64,000 nt of DNA from Microbacterium sp. MPKO10 (lineage in GTDB: Bacteria; Actinomycetota; Actinomycetes; Actinomycetales; Microbacteriaceae). Under the pieces are notes generated by a model. The model saw nothing but the letters and a program-made list of their open reading frames with translations, did no database searches and was not told the origin of the DNA. The stretch is from contig NZ_JAPCHX010000007.1 in the NCBI RefSeq assembly GCF_026107415.2, positions 37,949-101,948 on the forward strand, written 5' to 3'. The translations under genes were made by a program, and so were the position numbers. Position 1 is the first letter of the stretch. Every line of letters begins with the position of its first letter. Positions 9,012 through 18,336 of the stretch are shown here, in pieces.

Positions 9012-9632
9012 TCACTGCAGCAGCGTGAATCCTGACTCATAGCGCGTCTTGCCGAGCGCCGCCATGATGATCTGCAGAAAGCCCATCGCCTCGAGTTCTC
9101 GCGCGCGGGTCAGGGGGCCGACGTCGACGGCTCGCATTCCCGACGCCTCGATGAGCTGCGCAACCGCCATCTTCGCGTCGGCGAAGTCGCCGGCATACAG
9201 CACGGTCGTAGTCGTTGTGCCGTTCGTGCCGCTGGCGAGCGTATCGCCAAGATTGACGTTGAACGCCTTCACGACACCCGCGCCCTCGGGAAGCATCTGG
9301 GCGAGCTCGGCCGCCGTCGACGAATCGGCGGGCGACGTCAATTCGTCGTAAGTGGAAAAGTCGATGGGGTTGCTGATATCGACGATGACCTTCTCGCTGA
9401 GCTGATCACGGTAATGATCGAGGATGCTCGCATACGCGACGTAGGGCACGGCGAGCACGACGATGTCGCCGGTGAGCTCATCGCCCATCACCCCGTATGC
9501 GAAACCTGGACGCGCCGCGGAGGGGCTTGTCGCACTACGTTTGATGATCTGAATGCTGGCGCCTGCCCGCATGGCGACCTCGGCGATCGCCCCGCTCATC
9601 TTTCCGCTGCCAATGATGCTGATCGATGTCAT
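9012..9632 (-). CDS. NADPH-dependent F420 reductase-like oxidoreductase
   Basis: This 206-residue protein is a single Rossmann domain of the F420-dependent NADP reductase/ProC-like family: SIIGSGKMSGAIA at the N-terminus, VVLAVPY in the middle, VDISNPIDF and KAFNVNLGDTL. It binds a nicotinamide cofactor. In actinobacteria such proteins either move electrons to F420 or act as small NAD(P)-dependent dehydrogenases. Its ATG overlaps the stop of the FAD monooxygenase gene upstream by four bases, so the two products probably work together, for example by supplying reduced cofactor or by reducing a ring-hydroxylation product. The DPARAREL-like end (GPLTRARELEAMGFLQI) supports the family. Confidence 0.8.
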   Translation of the reverse strand: MTSISIIGSGKMSGAIAEVAMRAGASIQIIKRSATSPSAARPGFAYGVMGDELTGDIVVLAVPYVAYASILDHYRDQLSEKVIVDISNPIDFSTYDELTSPADSSTAAELAQMLPEGAGVVKAFNVNLGDTLASGTNGTTTTTVLYAGDFADAKMAVAQLIEASGMRAVDVGPLTRARELEAMGFLQIIMAALGKTRYESGFTLLQ

Positions 9633-10849
9633 GCGTACTGTACCTTTCTGAATCGAGCGAGTGCTTTCTCGGCCACTTTCTGTGCGTCGTAGTCGAACAC
9701 AGCGCTTCGGCGAAAGTCCCGGCCGACGCGGATGTCAGCGTCGCGCTTCTTAAGGTCCGCGAATTCGTACTGCGCATCAAACATGGCGCCGGCCCGGCGA
9801 GACCCGTGCTGAAGAATCGCCGTACGCTGCATGCGTACGGCCGTGTAGCGCCGGAACGCCTCGGGAATGTCCGAGACGTCGTCGGCTGTCGCAAGAAAAG
9901 TAGCGAGGGCCATGCTGTCTTCGATCGCCTGGTTCACTCCCTGCCCTTGATGGGGCAGCATTGTGTGTGCGGCATCACCGAGTAACGTGATCGGCCCGCG
10001 TGACCAGTTGGTGAGGGGCTCGTGGTCGAAGAGGCCCCACCAGAACGTCTTGTCGATGAGGCTGATGAAGTGCTGAAGTCGAGGGTCCCAGCCGTCTCCG
10101 GCGAACTCCGCGGCAAGTTCACTGACCTCCGCCGGGCCCGACCAGGGCCCGTTGAGAGGCCTGTCGCTGGGGATGCCCGCGACAAAGTTAAAGAGTTTGC
10201 GCTGCTGAAGTGGGTAGCACATGAAGTGCCGGCTGTTGCCCATCCACACTTGGCTGATCATGGGCCAGTCTTCGGGCAGCCGAGACGCGTCGACAACTCC
10301 CCGGTACGCCATATACCCGGAATACACAGGCTCAGGATGCTGTCCCAAGGCGTTCCGCACGACCGAATGAATGCCGTCAGCTCCGATCACAGCGTCGAAG
10401 ACGTCGTCAACGCCGTTCTCGAATGTCACCCGAACTCCCGAGTCCAGAGTCTCGACCGAGTTCAGCCGGTGGTTGAGACGCACCGTGTCGGGATCAACGG
10501 CCTGTGCCAGGGCGCTGATGAGGTCCGGTCGGTACATCCCGATGTTCTGATAATTCTTCGCGGTGTCTTCCCACGCGGCATCGGTGACCATGTTCCCCAT
10601 GGCGTCGAGGTAGACACCGTGTCCGTCAGGGACCGCTCCCAATTGTCGGATCGGCTCAAGCACACCGAGCCTGTCGAGAACACGTGCGGCATTGGGAGCG
10701 ACCGTGACGCCAGCGCCCACCTCTCCCAGTTGACTCGCCTGCTCGAACACGGTGACCTGGACTCCAGCGATCTTCGTCAGAGCGATGGCGGCGGTGAGCC
10801 CGCCTAGCCCTCCACCGACGACCGCGATCCTGGTGGTCTTATCTACCAT
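9629..10849 (-). CDS. FAD-dependent aromatic-ring monooxygenase (salicylate/3-hydroxybenzoate hydroxylase type)
   Basis: This 406-residue class A flavoprotein monooxygenase has the dinucleotide-binding GGGLGGL (12-18), the DG motif GADGIHS (156-162) and the FAD-ribose GD motif GDAAHTMLPHQGQG (291-304). The length fits salicylate 1-hydroxylase and 3-hydroxybenzoate 6-hydroxylase relatives. It uses NAD(P)H and O2 to hydroxylate a phenolic acid in the cytoplasm. AAGGAG lies upstream of the ATG. It is co-transcribed with the F420-reductase-like gene downstream and an MHS transporter upstream, and is divergent from a LysR gene, the usual arrangement for an inducible aromatic-acid pathway. No ring-cleavage dioxygenase is present in the window, so only the first step is encoded here. 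Confidence 0.88.
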   Translation of the reverse strand: MVDKTTRIAVVGGGLGGLTAAIALTKIAGVQVTVFEQASQLGEVGAGVTVAPNAARVLDRLGVLEPIRQLGAVPDGHGVYLDAMGNMVTDAAWEDTAKNYQNIGMYRPDLISALAQAVDPDTVRLNHRLNSVETLDSGVRVTFENGVDDVFDAVIGADGIHSVVRNALGQHPEPVYSGYMAYRGVVDASRLPEDWPMISQVWMGNSRHFMCYPLQQRKLFNFVAGIPSDRPLNGPWSGPAEVSELAAEFAGDGWDPRLQHFISLIDKTFWWGLFDHEPLTNWSRGPITLLGDAAHTMLPHQGQGVNQAIEDSMALATFLATADDVSDIPEAFRRYTAVRMQRTAILQHGSRRAGAMFDAQYEFADLKKRDADIRVGRDFRRSAVFDYDAQKVAEKALARFRKVQYA

Positions 10850-10895
10850 TTCTTCTCCTTAACTGTCGACCGGTGTGCGTATCTCCTGCGCATAC

Positions 10896-12293
10896 CTAAC
10901 GGTTCTCTGCCGGCTCATGCTCGGCCGAATTGGTCGCGAACATGGTGGCTCCACTCGCCTGCTCCGCCTCGTGATCGGGGCCGAGGGGGATGCCGGGGCG
11001 ATCGCGCAGACACAGCGCGGCTCCCGCTCCGAGAAGAGTCGCCACGAGGAGATACGCCGAGACAGAGGCCGCGGTGCCCGTGGCTTCCAACAGTGCTTGC
11101 GAGATCATGGGAGCGAACGCCCCACCCAGGACGGCGCCAATCGCGTAGGCGATCGAGACACCCGTGAAACGAATGGATGCTGGAAAAATCTCCGCGTACC
11201 ACGTAGCCAACGGTCCGTACGTGAGGCCGAGTCCGATCGAGATCAGCACCAGTGCGGCGTAAAGTCCGAACAGCGTCCCCGTGTCGACAAGCCAGAAGAT
11301 CGGGAAGGCCACGACGGCCTGCAGGCCGAAACCGATCAAGAAGGTGTTCCGCCGCCCAATTACATCGGACAGGTAGCCTGCGGCAAGAGTTGAGAAGAAC
11401 CACATTGCTGCCGCGACGACTGCAGCGATGAGTACGGAGGTGGTGTCCATGTTCTGCGCGTTGATCGCGTAATTGTTGAGGAAGCCACCCGTTGTCATGT
11501 AGCCGGGAACACCGTTCCCTACGAATACGAGCGCCGCAAGGATGACGAGATACCAGTGGCGTTTGAACAGCGCGACGAGCGGAACCTTCGTTTGTGCACC
11601 ACGCTGGGCAATCTCGGTGAACACAGGACTCTCTTCCACCGCACGGCGGATGAGGAAGCCCACGCCGATGAGGACGACGCTCAGCAGAAACGGCACACGC
11701 CAACCCCACTGCAGGTAGGCGTCGCCGGGTGAGATCACGCCCGTCATGAGGGCAGTCATGCCCGAGGCGAGAAGAAAGCCGAGAGGGACGCCGAGTTGGG
11801 GCCAAGAGCCCGCGCGGCCGCGGCGATTCGCTGGAGCGTGCTCGACGGCCATCAGAACTGCCCCGCCCCATTCGCCGCCGGCTGAGAGGCCCTGAAGAAT
11901 GCGCAGAATGAGGAGGGCGATCGGTGCCGTGACGCCGATCTGCGCGTAAGTGGGCAGCGTGCCGACCAGGGTTGTCGCTCCGCCCATCAGCAAGAGCGTG
12001 ATGACGAGCATCGCACGACGCCCGATCAGATCGCCGAAGTGCCCCGCGAGAACCGCGCCGAGCGGGCGAAAGAGAAAGGAGATGCCAACCGTGGCGAGGG
12101 AGAGCAGAAGTCCGATGTCCTCGCCAGCAGGCTTGAAGAAGAGCTGAGCAAACACAAGGCCTGCGCTCGTCGCGTAGATGAAGAAGTCGTACCACTCAAT
12201 GGTGGTGCCGATGATTGTCGCAAAGGCGATGCGTCGCTGAGAGGTCGGATTTCCGGTAGCGCGTGTGGAGCTCATCGTTGTCCCTAACGTCAT
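10896..12293 (-). CDS. MHS-family MFS transporter (proton symporter)
   Basis: The 465-residue, 12-helix major facilitator belongs to the metabolite:H+ symporter family: TTIEWYDFFIYATSAGLVFA in helix 1, GHFGDLIGRR in the helix 2-3 loop, QGLSAGGEWGGAVL in helix 4 and RRNTF in the helix 8-9 loop. These proteins import organic acids such as shikimate, ketoglutarate, citrate or aromatic acids. The ATG at 12293 has GGAAGG six bases upstream; another ATG six codons later has AGGGA upstream and is also possible. As first gene of the operon with the ring hydroxylase, it probably brings in the aromatic acid. Confidence 0.88.
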   Translation of the reverse strand: MTLGTTMSSTRATGNPTSQRRIAFATIIGTTIEWYDFFIYATSAGLVFAQLFFKPAGEDIGLLLSLATVGISFLFRPLGAVLAGHFGDLIGRRAMLVITLLLMGGATTLVGTLPTYAQIGVTAPIALLILRILQGLSAGGEWGGAVLMAVEHAPANRRGRAGSWPQLGVPLGFLLASGMTALMTGVISPGDAYLQWGWRVPFLLSVVLIGVGFLIRRAVEESPVFTEIAQRGAQTKVPLVALFKRHWYLVILAALVFVGNGVPGYMTTGGFLNNYAINAQNMDTTSVLIAAVVAAAMWFFSTLAAGYLSDVIGRRNTFLIGFGLQAVVAFPIFWLVDTGTLFGLYAALVLISIGLGLTYGPLATWYAEIFPASIRFTGVSIAYAIGAVLGGAFAPMISQALLEATGTAASVSAYLLVATLLGAGAALCLRDRPGIPLGPDHEAEQASGATMFATNSAEHEPAENR

Positions 12294-12354
12294 TGTTGCC
12301 CTTCCAGCAGGAAGGGATCGGGATGTTGTCGCTCCAATAGTGCGACGCATTTCT

Positions 12355-12371
12355 CTGTGTGTAAATCACAG
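12355..12371. promoter_or_regulatory. Candidate LysR operator, CTGTG-N7-CACAG
   Basis: A perfect 5-bp inverted repeat with 7-base spacing sits midway between the divergent transporter and LysR genes and contains a T-N11-A core as expected for LysR proteins. It is one base too short for the TGTGA-N6-TCACA CRP/GlxR consensus. Confidence 0.4.
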
Positions 12372-12426
12372 TAATACGTGGATATAGTTCGGTATGGCTT
12401 AAGAACTTGTTGTGAAATGAGGCACT

Positions 12427-13395
12427 GTGCCTGACGTGAGCATCCGGCAACTTGAATTATTTTCGGCTCTGCCGAACTTCAACACCTTGAGCGCAGCGGC
12501 AGCTCATCTGCACATTTCGGAGTCGGCGCTGTCGCAAGCGATCACCGGACTCGAGGCCGCGGTGGGAGAGCAACTATGTGTGCGCCGGAAGGCGCGGGGC
12601 CTCACTCTGACCCCGGCGGGGCAGCAGTTTGCCAAGCAAGCGCGCCAGATCGTCGTCGACACCCACGAGCTTGTCCTTGAGGCACGTCGCGGCACGGAGC
12701 TTCAGGGGCCCGTCAAGCTCGGCTGCTATTCAAGCTTCGCTACGAGCGTGCTTCCGGAGCTTCTCGAAGGTTTCCCCAAGCGGCATCCGGGAGTGCACAT
12801 CGAGGTGATGGTGGGCACGTACGAGGAACTGCTCGCGGCACTCGACGCCGGTCGGCTCGACGTGGTTCTCGTGTACAACGTGAACCTGCCTGTTGGGTAT
12901 CGCCGTCGTAAGATCTACGCGACCAGGCTTGAAGCTCATTTGCATCCCAGCCATGTGCTCTCTCCGGCCGACACCGTCGACCTGGCGGATCTCGTCAGTG
13001 AGCCTCTCGTGCTGTTCCACGCGACTCCGGGCACGATCAACGTCGCTGATGCGTTCACCGCGCGCGGGCTTGAGCCCCGTGTCGAGACTCGGGTCACCGA
13101 GACGAGTCTCGTCGAGGCGCTCGTTGGGCGAGGTGTGGGATACGGACTTCTCATGTCGCGGCCCAACGCGCTCCCGATGAGCGTCGAGGGTCGTCCGGTC
13201 GTGATCCGCCCCCTTGATCCTCCTGCCACGATTTCGCATGTGGTGGGAATCTGGCCCGATGACATGAACCTCACACCGCGCGCCTCGGCCCTGCTCGACT
13301 TCGCTGCGGAACGATTTGGGGGCGATGGCCGTGTAGACATCGCGCCCGACTCGCCGACGTCCAAAGATTCCTCGGAGCCCGCACCGCTGTCGTAG
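12427..13395 (+). CDS. LysR-family transcriptional regulator
   Basis: This 322-residue protein has the LysR winged helix at residues 4-63 (IRQLELFSALPNF through SALSQAITGLEAAVG) and a C-terminal effector-binding domain of the periplasmic-binding-protein type (LDVVLVYNV, LVSEPLVLF, LVGRGVGYGLLMSRP). The start is a GTG preceded by GAGG. The divergent partner is the aromatic-hydroxylase operon, which it probably activates in response to an aromatic acid or pathway intermediate. The first 30 residues are somewhat unusual (a PNFNTLSAAAAHL segment) but the fold is clear. It shares little beyond the fold with the second LysR protein in the window, at 50173. Confidence 0.9.
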   Translation: MPDVSIRQLELFSALPNFNTLSAAAAHLHISESALSQAITGLEAAVGEQLCVRRKARGLTLTPAGQQFAKQARQIVVDTHELVLEARRGTELQGPVKLGCYSSFATSVLPELLEGFPKRHPGVHIEVMVGTYEELLAALDAGRLDVVLVYNVNLPVGYRRRKIYATRLEAHLHPSHVLSPADTVDLADLVSEPLVLFHATPGTINVADAFTARGLEPRVETRVTETSLVEALVGRGVGYGLLMSRPNALPMSVEGRPVVIRPLDPPATISHVVGIWPDDMNLTPRASALLDFAAERFGGDGRVDIAPDSPTSKDSSEPAPLS

Positions 13396-13471
13396 CACAG
13401 GATCGGCTCCGCTGGCTCACCGCCGGTAGCAATGATGACCATGGGGGTGAGGCTCAGACGCTGCGGACCAC

Positions 13472-13487
13472 TGGCTCCAGCGAGCCA
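13472..13487. terminator. Weak hairpin after LysR gene
   Basis: TGGCTC and GAGCCA pair around a CAGC loop about 80 bases after the LysR stop. The stem is only six base pairs and there is no good T tract, so this may just be a chance hairpin. The rest of 13396-13629 holds only the candidate promoter of the GH32 operon. Confidence 0.3.
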
Positions 13488-13551
13488 AAGAAGAGTTTCT
13501 ACGCTGCCATCGGGACCTGACAGTTGCTGAAGCGAGAAGCATAGACATTGT

Positions 13552-13618
13552 GATTAACCGCTTGACCAATGCCAAATGTTACTGCTAAGTTGTTGCCTAA
13601 CCGATTAACCAACCGATT
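13552..13618. promoter_or_regulatory. Cluster of AACCGATT/GATTAACC elements, candidate LacI operators
   Basis: Upstream of the fructan operon, GATTAACC occurs at 13552-13559 and 13603-13610, and AACCGATT at 13599-13606 and 13611-13618 with a 12-bp period. TAACCGATTA (13598-13607) is an approximate palindrome centred on CG, as LacI-family operators usually are. The operon encodes a LacI repressor, which is the likely ligand. Confidence 0.45.
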
Positions 13619-13629
13619 TTGAGGTAGCA

Positions 13630-15111
13630 ATGAGCCATCGAGGGTTCTACCAGCCAGTCAGCCGTGAGGGTGCCTGGGTTGGCGATGTCATCCCCTGGCA
13701 GGAAGACGGGACATTCCATCTCTTCTATCTGCACGAGACACGTCGGAACCCTCCTGTGGGAATGCCATGGCGTCGGGTCGTGACGGATAACCTCGTTGAC
13801 TTTCAGGATGCCGGCGAGAGTATCGCCTCAGGGGGCCCTGAAGCGGAAGACTTCAACATCTACACCGGCAGCATCGTGACCGATGACCGTGGCATTCACC
13901 ATGCGTTCTACACGGGTCAGAACCCCGATAGACGAGGTTCGGATGGTCGGCCCTTGCAACTCGTCATGCATGCGACGAGCAATGACGGCATGGAGTCGTG
14001 GCAGCGTCACCCGGACCATACCTTCGGTGCGACCGAAGGGTATGAGGGCGGAGACTGGCGAGACCCCTTCGTCTTCTGGGACGAAGAAGCGCAGGTATGG
14101 CGAATGCTGATCACCGCACGTCACTCGGAAGGTCCGGTTCGCCGCCGCGGTGTCATCGCTCAATGCACTTCCACTGACTTGGTGCAGTGGGCGCCCGCCG
14201 AGCCGTTCTGGGACCCGCGTCGTTACGTTGCTCATGAGTGTCCAGAAGTGTTCGAGTGGAACGGATGGTGGTATCTCGTCTATTCCGAGTTCAGCGAGAC
14301 ATTCACCACCCGATATCGGCTCTCACGGAACCTTAACGGCCCCTGGATTGTTCCGCCTCACGACTCGCTCGATGGGCGAGCATTCTACGCCGCAAAGTCT
14401 GCGGCCCGCGACGGGCGTCGATTCTTCTTCGGATGGATCGCGACTCGTGAGGGGGCGCAGGACGACGGAGCGTGGCAGTGGGCCGGCACACTTTCCGTGC
14501 TCGAAGCCACTCAGCAAGCCGATGGCACGCTCGCCTTCCACCCCGCCCCTGAACTGCTGAACACCTTCGACGAGCTTCTTCCGGTCACGTTGCCGGAACG
14601 ACGACTGTCAGCGCCCGACGGGTATGCGGATTCTGTGGCGCTGATGGAGCTACCGGAGTCCGCGCGAATTGTGGCCACCTTTGATGTCTCAGATGAGACG
14701 ACTGAGTGTGGACTGCTTCTCCGTGCAAGCGCTGACGGCAATGAAGGCTATGCGCTTCGTCTCGAGCCGAAACGTCATCGCCTTGTATTCGATCGTTGGC
14801 CCCGGAAGCAGACGGGCTCGGAACAGTGGCAGATATCTGGGGATGTTCCGTATGCAATCGAGCTGGAGCGATCGTGTGAACTGGCCGCTGGGCAGCACAC
14901 GCTAGACGTCATAATCGATGGCAGCGTCTGTGTTGCCACAGTCGACGACGCGGTTGTTCTGAGCACGCGACTCTATGACCGACCGACGGGCCATGCCGGT
15001 GTATTTGTCGGCGAAGGCAATGCCACGGTCACTGACTTCGCGGTGTACGCGAACAGTGTTGATCACTCCGCTTCCCACACGAGCTATCAGCTCGCCAACT
15101 CCCTTTCGTAA
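13630..15111 (+). CDS. Glycoside hydrolase family 32 protein (atypical nucleophile motif VGDV)
   Basis: This 493-residue protein has a five-bladed beta-propeller (about 1-310) and a C-terminal beta-sandwich, as in GH32 fructosidases. The first blade carries AWVGDVIPW instead of the classical WMNDPNG, placing Asp19 as nucleophile. The RDP motif is at 144-146 (GDWRDPFVF) and the EC motif, with Glu203 as acid/base, is in HECPEVF. There is no signal peptide, so it should act in the cytoplasm on imported fructosides. A GAGG site lies five bases before the ATG. It is the first gene of the plus-strand fructan operon. A second, classical GH32 gene follows the LacI repressor gene, so the two probably divide linkages or chain lengths. 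Confidence 0.85.
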   Translation: MSHRGFYQPVSREGAWVGDVIPWQEDGTFHLFYLHETRRNPPVGMPWRRVVTDNLVDFQDAGESIASGGPEAEDFNIYTGSIVTDDRGIHHAFYTGQNPDRRGSDGRPLQLVMHATSNDGMESWQRHPDHTFGATEGYEGGDWRDPFVFWDEEAQVWRMLITARHSEGPVRRRGVIAQCTSTDLVQWAPAEPFWDPRRYVAHECPEVFEWNGWWYLVYSEFSETFTTRYRLSRNLNGPWIVPPHDSLDGRAFYAAKSAARDGRRFFFGWIATREGAQDDGAWQWAGTLSVLEATQQADGTLAFHPAPELLNTFDELLPVTLPERRLSAPDGYADSVALMELPESARIVATFDVSDETTECGLLLRASADGNEGYALRLEPKRHRLVFDRWPRKQTGSEQWQISGDVPYAIELERSCELAAGQHTLDVIIDGSVCVATVDDAVVLSTRLYDRPTGHAGVFVGEGNATVTDFAVYANSVDHSASHTSYQLANSLS

Positions 15112-15144
15112 TTCCCATCCCCCAAATCAATGGAGATTGAAATC

Positions 15145-16485
15145 ATGTCCCTCAGATCAAAACACCGCACCGCTCTGGTAGCCACCGTGGCCACGGTCGC
15201 GCTTGCCTTGACAGGATGCTCAAGCGGTTCGAGCGCGAGTGGCCCGGCTGACGTCGACCCCGATGGTGACATTGTGCCTCGTGAAATCTCGTGGCTGCTT
15301 TCACGGCCCGCGGACGGCGGCGTCATCACGGCCATGCAGCAGATCGCCGACGAATACGCTGAAAGCCATGAGGGGTTTTCTCTCAACCTCATCACCACGC
15401 CAGATCGCCCGTCTTATCTTCAGAAGTACGAGACTCTTGCCGCAGCGAACAAGCTTCCCGAGCTGTTCGATACCGATGCGACGCCGTTCGCACAGAAGCT
15501 GGCTGATTCTGACCGAATGATTGACGTTGGGGCGCTTCTCGATGATCTCAACCTCACTGACACCTATCGTGACGCTGCGTTGAACTATCAGCGCTTCCCG
15601 GACGGTTCTCTGTACATGGTTCCATTCGAGTACTCATCTGAGTATTTCTGGTACAACACCGAGATGTTCGACGAAGCTGGCATAGAGATCCCCGAGACCT
15701 TAGACGACTTCCCTGCAATGTGCGAGGCACTTCGTGAGCAAGGCGTGACCCCGATCGCTCTGAACGGACAGGATCGGTGGCCTCTTGAGCGTTACATGGC
15801 CTTCTACCCATTCCGCGAGGCAGGGCCAGAGTACGTGCAGAATCTCGCCACGGGGAATGCGTCCTTCTCAGACCCGGCTGGCCAGCACGCCGCACAGTGG
15901 CTCTATGATCTCGGACAAGCTGGATGCTTCCAGAAGGGCTTCTCCTCAACCGGCTATGCAGATGCCCAAGCGCTATTCACGTCGGGTAAGGCAGCCGTCT
16001 ACAACGTCGGTACATGGGAACTGTCGAATCTCGCTACGGATGCGCTGGATGAAGGAGTGCGCGATGACGTCGATTTCTTCACCCTCCCCACAATCGACGG
16101 AGCCGTCACGGCTGATGACGAATTCGTGACGACGTCGGGAATTGGTATGGCGATTAATGCGAAGACCTATGACCCGCTCGTCCGTGGCTTCATTGAGTTC
16201 GCGCTGACGCGCTACCCGGAGATCTACGCATCATCTGGCGCACTGGCCCCGACGAAAACGCCAGAGGTGACAATCCCTGACAACGCAACCGACCTTTACA
16301 CTAAGGCGGTCGACCAGGCAGAGAACGTCGGCGAGAAGATTGCGGTCCCGTGGGACACACAGCTTGATCCCACGACAAATACTCGTCTTCAGCAAGAACT
16401 CACGCTGCTTGTTCAAGGGGAGAGCACTCCAGAGCAATTCATCGCCACGATGGATAAGACACTTTCGGAGAATCTCGATGGCTGA
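15145..16485 (+). CDS. ABC importer sugar-binding lipoprotein (family 1)
   Basis: The 446-residue solute-binding protein begins with a lipoprotein signal (basic start, hydrophobic stretch, LALTGC lipobox with Cys25). The mature part has the maltose-type binding-protein pattern, for example SEYFWYNTEMFDEAGIEIPETLDDF and a C-terminal AGE-like SSGALAPTK region. It captures a sugar outside the membrane and hands it to the two permeases encoded next. The start at 15145 has GGAG nine bases upstream. The cargo is probably a fructo-oligosaccharide or sucrose-like sugar, judging from the GH32 neighbours. No ATPase is encoded in the operon; a shared MsiK-type ATPase from elsewhere would be usual in actinobacteria. 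Confidence 0.9.
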   Translation: MSLRSKHRTALVATVATVALALTGCSSGSSASGPADVDPDGDIVPREISWLLSRPADGGVITAMQQIADEYAESHEGFSLNLITTPDRPSYLQKYETLAAANKLPELFDTDATPFAQKLADSDRMIDVGALLDDLNLTDTYRDAALNYQRFPDGSLYMVPFEYSSEYFWYNTEMFDEAGIEIPETLDDFPAMCEALREQGVTPIALNGQDRWPLERYMAFYPFREAGPEYVQNLATGNASFSDPAGQHAAQWLYDLGQAGCFQKGFSSTGYADAQALFTSGKAAVYNVGTWELSNLATDALDEGVRDDVDFFTLPTIDGAVTADDEFVTTSGIGMAINAKTYDPLVRGFIEFALTRYPEIYASSGALAPTKTPEVTIPDNATDLYTKAVDQAENVGEKIAVPWDTQLDPTTNTRLQQELTLLVQGESTPEQFIATMDKTLSENLDG

Positions 16486-17434
16486 ATCTGTCGCCACCCA
16501 GGTCGGTGCGCCTCGGCCGCACCGGCGACGGGCGCGGAGCAGGCCGGCGTCAATGCTCCCACGCCGATCGACGCTGTCTGTTGTTGTCTTCCTCGTTCCA
16601 CCTCTCTTGCTGTATGGGATTGCAGTGCTCCTTCCCATCGTTCAGTCTCTGGTGCTTAGTTTCTTTAAGTGGGACGGCATCAGCGATATGCGGTTCGTGG
16701 GACTCGACAACTATGTGAAGATGCTGACCCGCGATGATGTCTTTTGGACGGCGTTTGGGAACGCTCTCGGTTACCTTGTCATCTGTCTTGTTCTGCAGCT
16801 TGGCGGAGCGCTGATCGTAGCCAGCCTATTGACTGCACTCCCCAGAGCCCGAGAGCTCGTCAAAACGATCTACCTTCTTCCCGCCGTTATTTCTACCGTC
16901 GCCATTGCGTTGCTGTTTCAACGTCTTTATTCGTTTGAGCCCGTCGGGCTCATCAACCAGTTGCTCTCTGTGATCGGCCTGGAGCAGTTGCAGACCGCGT
17001 GGCTGTCAAACGTCGACACGGTTCTGGCTGCAGTGTCGATTCCGGAGGGGTGGCGATTCACAGGGCTGTACATGTTGATCGTCTACGCGGCACTCATGGC
17101 CGTGCCGAAAGAGTTGGAGGAGGCCGCTCGTCTTGATGGGGCATCCTGGTGGCAGGTTTTCTGGCGCATCCGATTCCCCTTCATCCGCCCGGTGTGGATC
17201 ACCACGACGATAATGGCCACGACCTATGCTCTCCGCGGCTTTGACATCCCGTATCTGCTCACGGGTGGCGGACCCGGGCAGGCGTCCGAGCTACTCACGA
17301 CGTACATGTATAAGACAGCATTCGCACACACGGATTACGGATATGCCAGCGCGATTTCTGTCTTCATCGTGGTCGAATGCCTCATAGCTGTCGGCCTGAT
17401 CTTTCTGCTCCTTCGGAGAAGGGATAACGCATGA
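16478..17434 (+). CDS. ABC sugar importer permease (MalF type)
   Basis: This 318-residue integral membrane protein has a basic N-terminus and about six transmembrane helices. The permease EAA loop is visible as KELEEAARLDGASWWQVFWRIRFP, which docks on the ATPase. The ATG at 16478 overlaps the binding-protein stop by eight bases and has GGAG seven bases upstream, so longer readings that begin inside the binding-protein gene are not real. The topology matches MalF/UgpA-type proteins of carbohydrate uptake family 1. It forms the channel with the next gene product. Confidence 0.9.
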   Translation: MAESVATQVGAPRPHRRRARSRPASMLPRRSTLSVVVFLVPPLLLYGIAVLLPIVQSLVLSFFKWDGISDMRFVGLDNYVKMLTRDDVFWTAFGNALGYLVICLVLQLGGALIVASLLTALPRARELVKTIYLLPAVISTVAIALLFQRLYSFEPVGLINQLLSVIGLEQLQTAWLSNVDTVLAAVSIPEGWRFTGLYMLIVYAALMAVPKELEEAARLDGASWWQVFWRIRFPFIRPVWITTTIMATTYALRGFDIPYLLTGGGPGQASELLTTYMYKTAFAHTDYGYASAISVFIVVECLIAVGLIFLLLRRRDNA

Positions 17435-18336
17435 CCACGTCGTTGCGTACTCCGAATGCCCGCGCGCGCTCCATGCCACCCGCTTCGCCGCGACCGCGTC
17501 GCGTTTCCCGTGTGCACGTGCAGCGAACCTTGCTCACAGCGACAATCATCGTCATCGTCGTTGTGCAGGTGTACCCACTAGTTTGGCTGCTGCTGACAAG
17601 CCTCAGGACTGCGGCCGACTTCGCGGGGGGCAACCCATTCGCCTGGCCGTCTGAGTTCACGCTTGAGAACTACGACAGGGCGTTTGCCACGGGCAACCTC
17701 GGCCTCAACATCGTCAACAGCCTCATCGTAACTCTTGGTGCCAGCGTTCTGATCGTCGTGGCCGGAATGATGGCAGCATATGCGCTGCAAGTGCTCGGAT
17801 TCCGCCTGAGCGGAGTGGTGCGCGTTATCTTCCTTCTGGGGATCATCGTTCCCGTGCAGATCTCGCTGGTGCCCCTCTTTATCGACTATTCACGTGTGGG
17901 CTTGCTTGATACCCACCTGTCGATGATTATTCCGCTGGCGGCGTTCGCACTTCCGATGGCAATTTACCTGTTCTCTTCGTTCTACGAATACATTCCGCGA
18001 GAGACCTATGAGGCGGCATCCCTCGATGGTGCTGGCCCGTACCGCATCTTCACTCAGATCACGTTCCCGCTATCGGTCAACACGATAATCACGGTGGTCC
18101 TCGTGAACAGCATATTCATCTGGAACGATTTCATCTTCGCGAACACATTTGTGCTGTCTGATGGGTTGAAGACGATTCCGCTGGGGCTCCAGAATTACAT
18201 TGGGGCAATGGGTAATACTGACTGGACAGCAACCTTCGCAGCAGTCTGCGTGTCGGTTACTCCGCTACTGCTTGTCTTCTTGGTTTTGAACAAGGCTATG
18301 ATTCAGGGCCTCGAGAGTGGAGCAACTAAAGGATGA
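17431..18336 (+). CDS. ABC sugar importer permease (MalG type)
   Basis: The 301-residue second permease has six predicted helices and the EAA loop ETYEAASLDGAGPYRIFTQITFP followed by the typical FIWNDFIFA segment of MalG/UgpE proteins. The N-terminal 30 residues are rich in Arg and Pro and lie in the cytoplasm. The start codon overlaps the previous stop (ATGA), so the two permeases are made in equal amounts. It pairs with the MalF-type protein to import the sugar delivered by the lipoprotein at 15145. Confidence 0.9.
   Translation: MTTSLRTPNARARSMPPASPRPRRVSRVHVQRTLLTATIIVIVVVQVYPLVWLLLTSLRTAADFAGGNPFAWPSEFTLENYDRAFATGNLGLNIVNSLIVTLGASVLIVVAGMMAAYALQVLGFRLSGVVRVIFLLGIIVPVQISLVPLFIDYSRVGLLDTHLSMIIPLAAFALPMAIYLFSSFYEYIPRETYEAASLDGAGPYRIFTQITFPLSVNTIITVVLVNSIFIWNDFIFANTFVLSDGLKTIPLGLQNYIGAMGNTDWTATFAAVCVSVTPLLLVFLVLNKAMIQGLESGATKG

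Noticed and set aside
12355..12371. CRP/GlxR binding site
   Set aside because: The TGTG and CACA arms are one base too close compared with the TGTGA-N6-TCACA consensus; a LysR site fits better.
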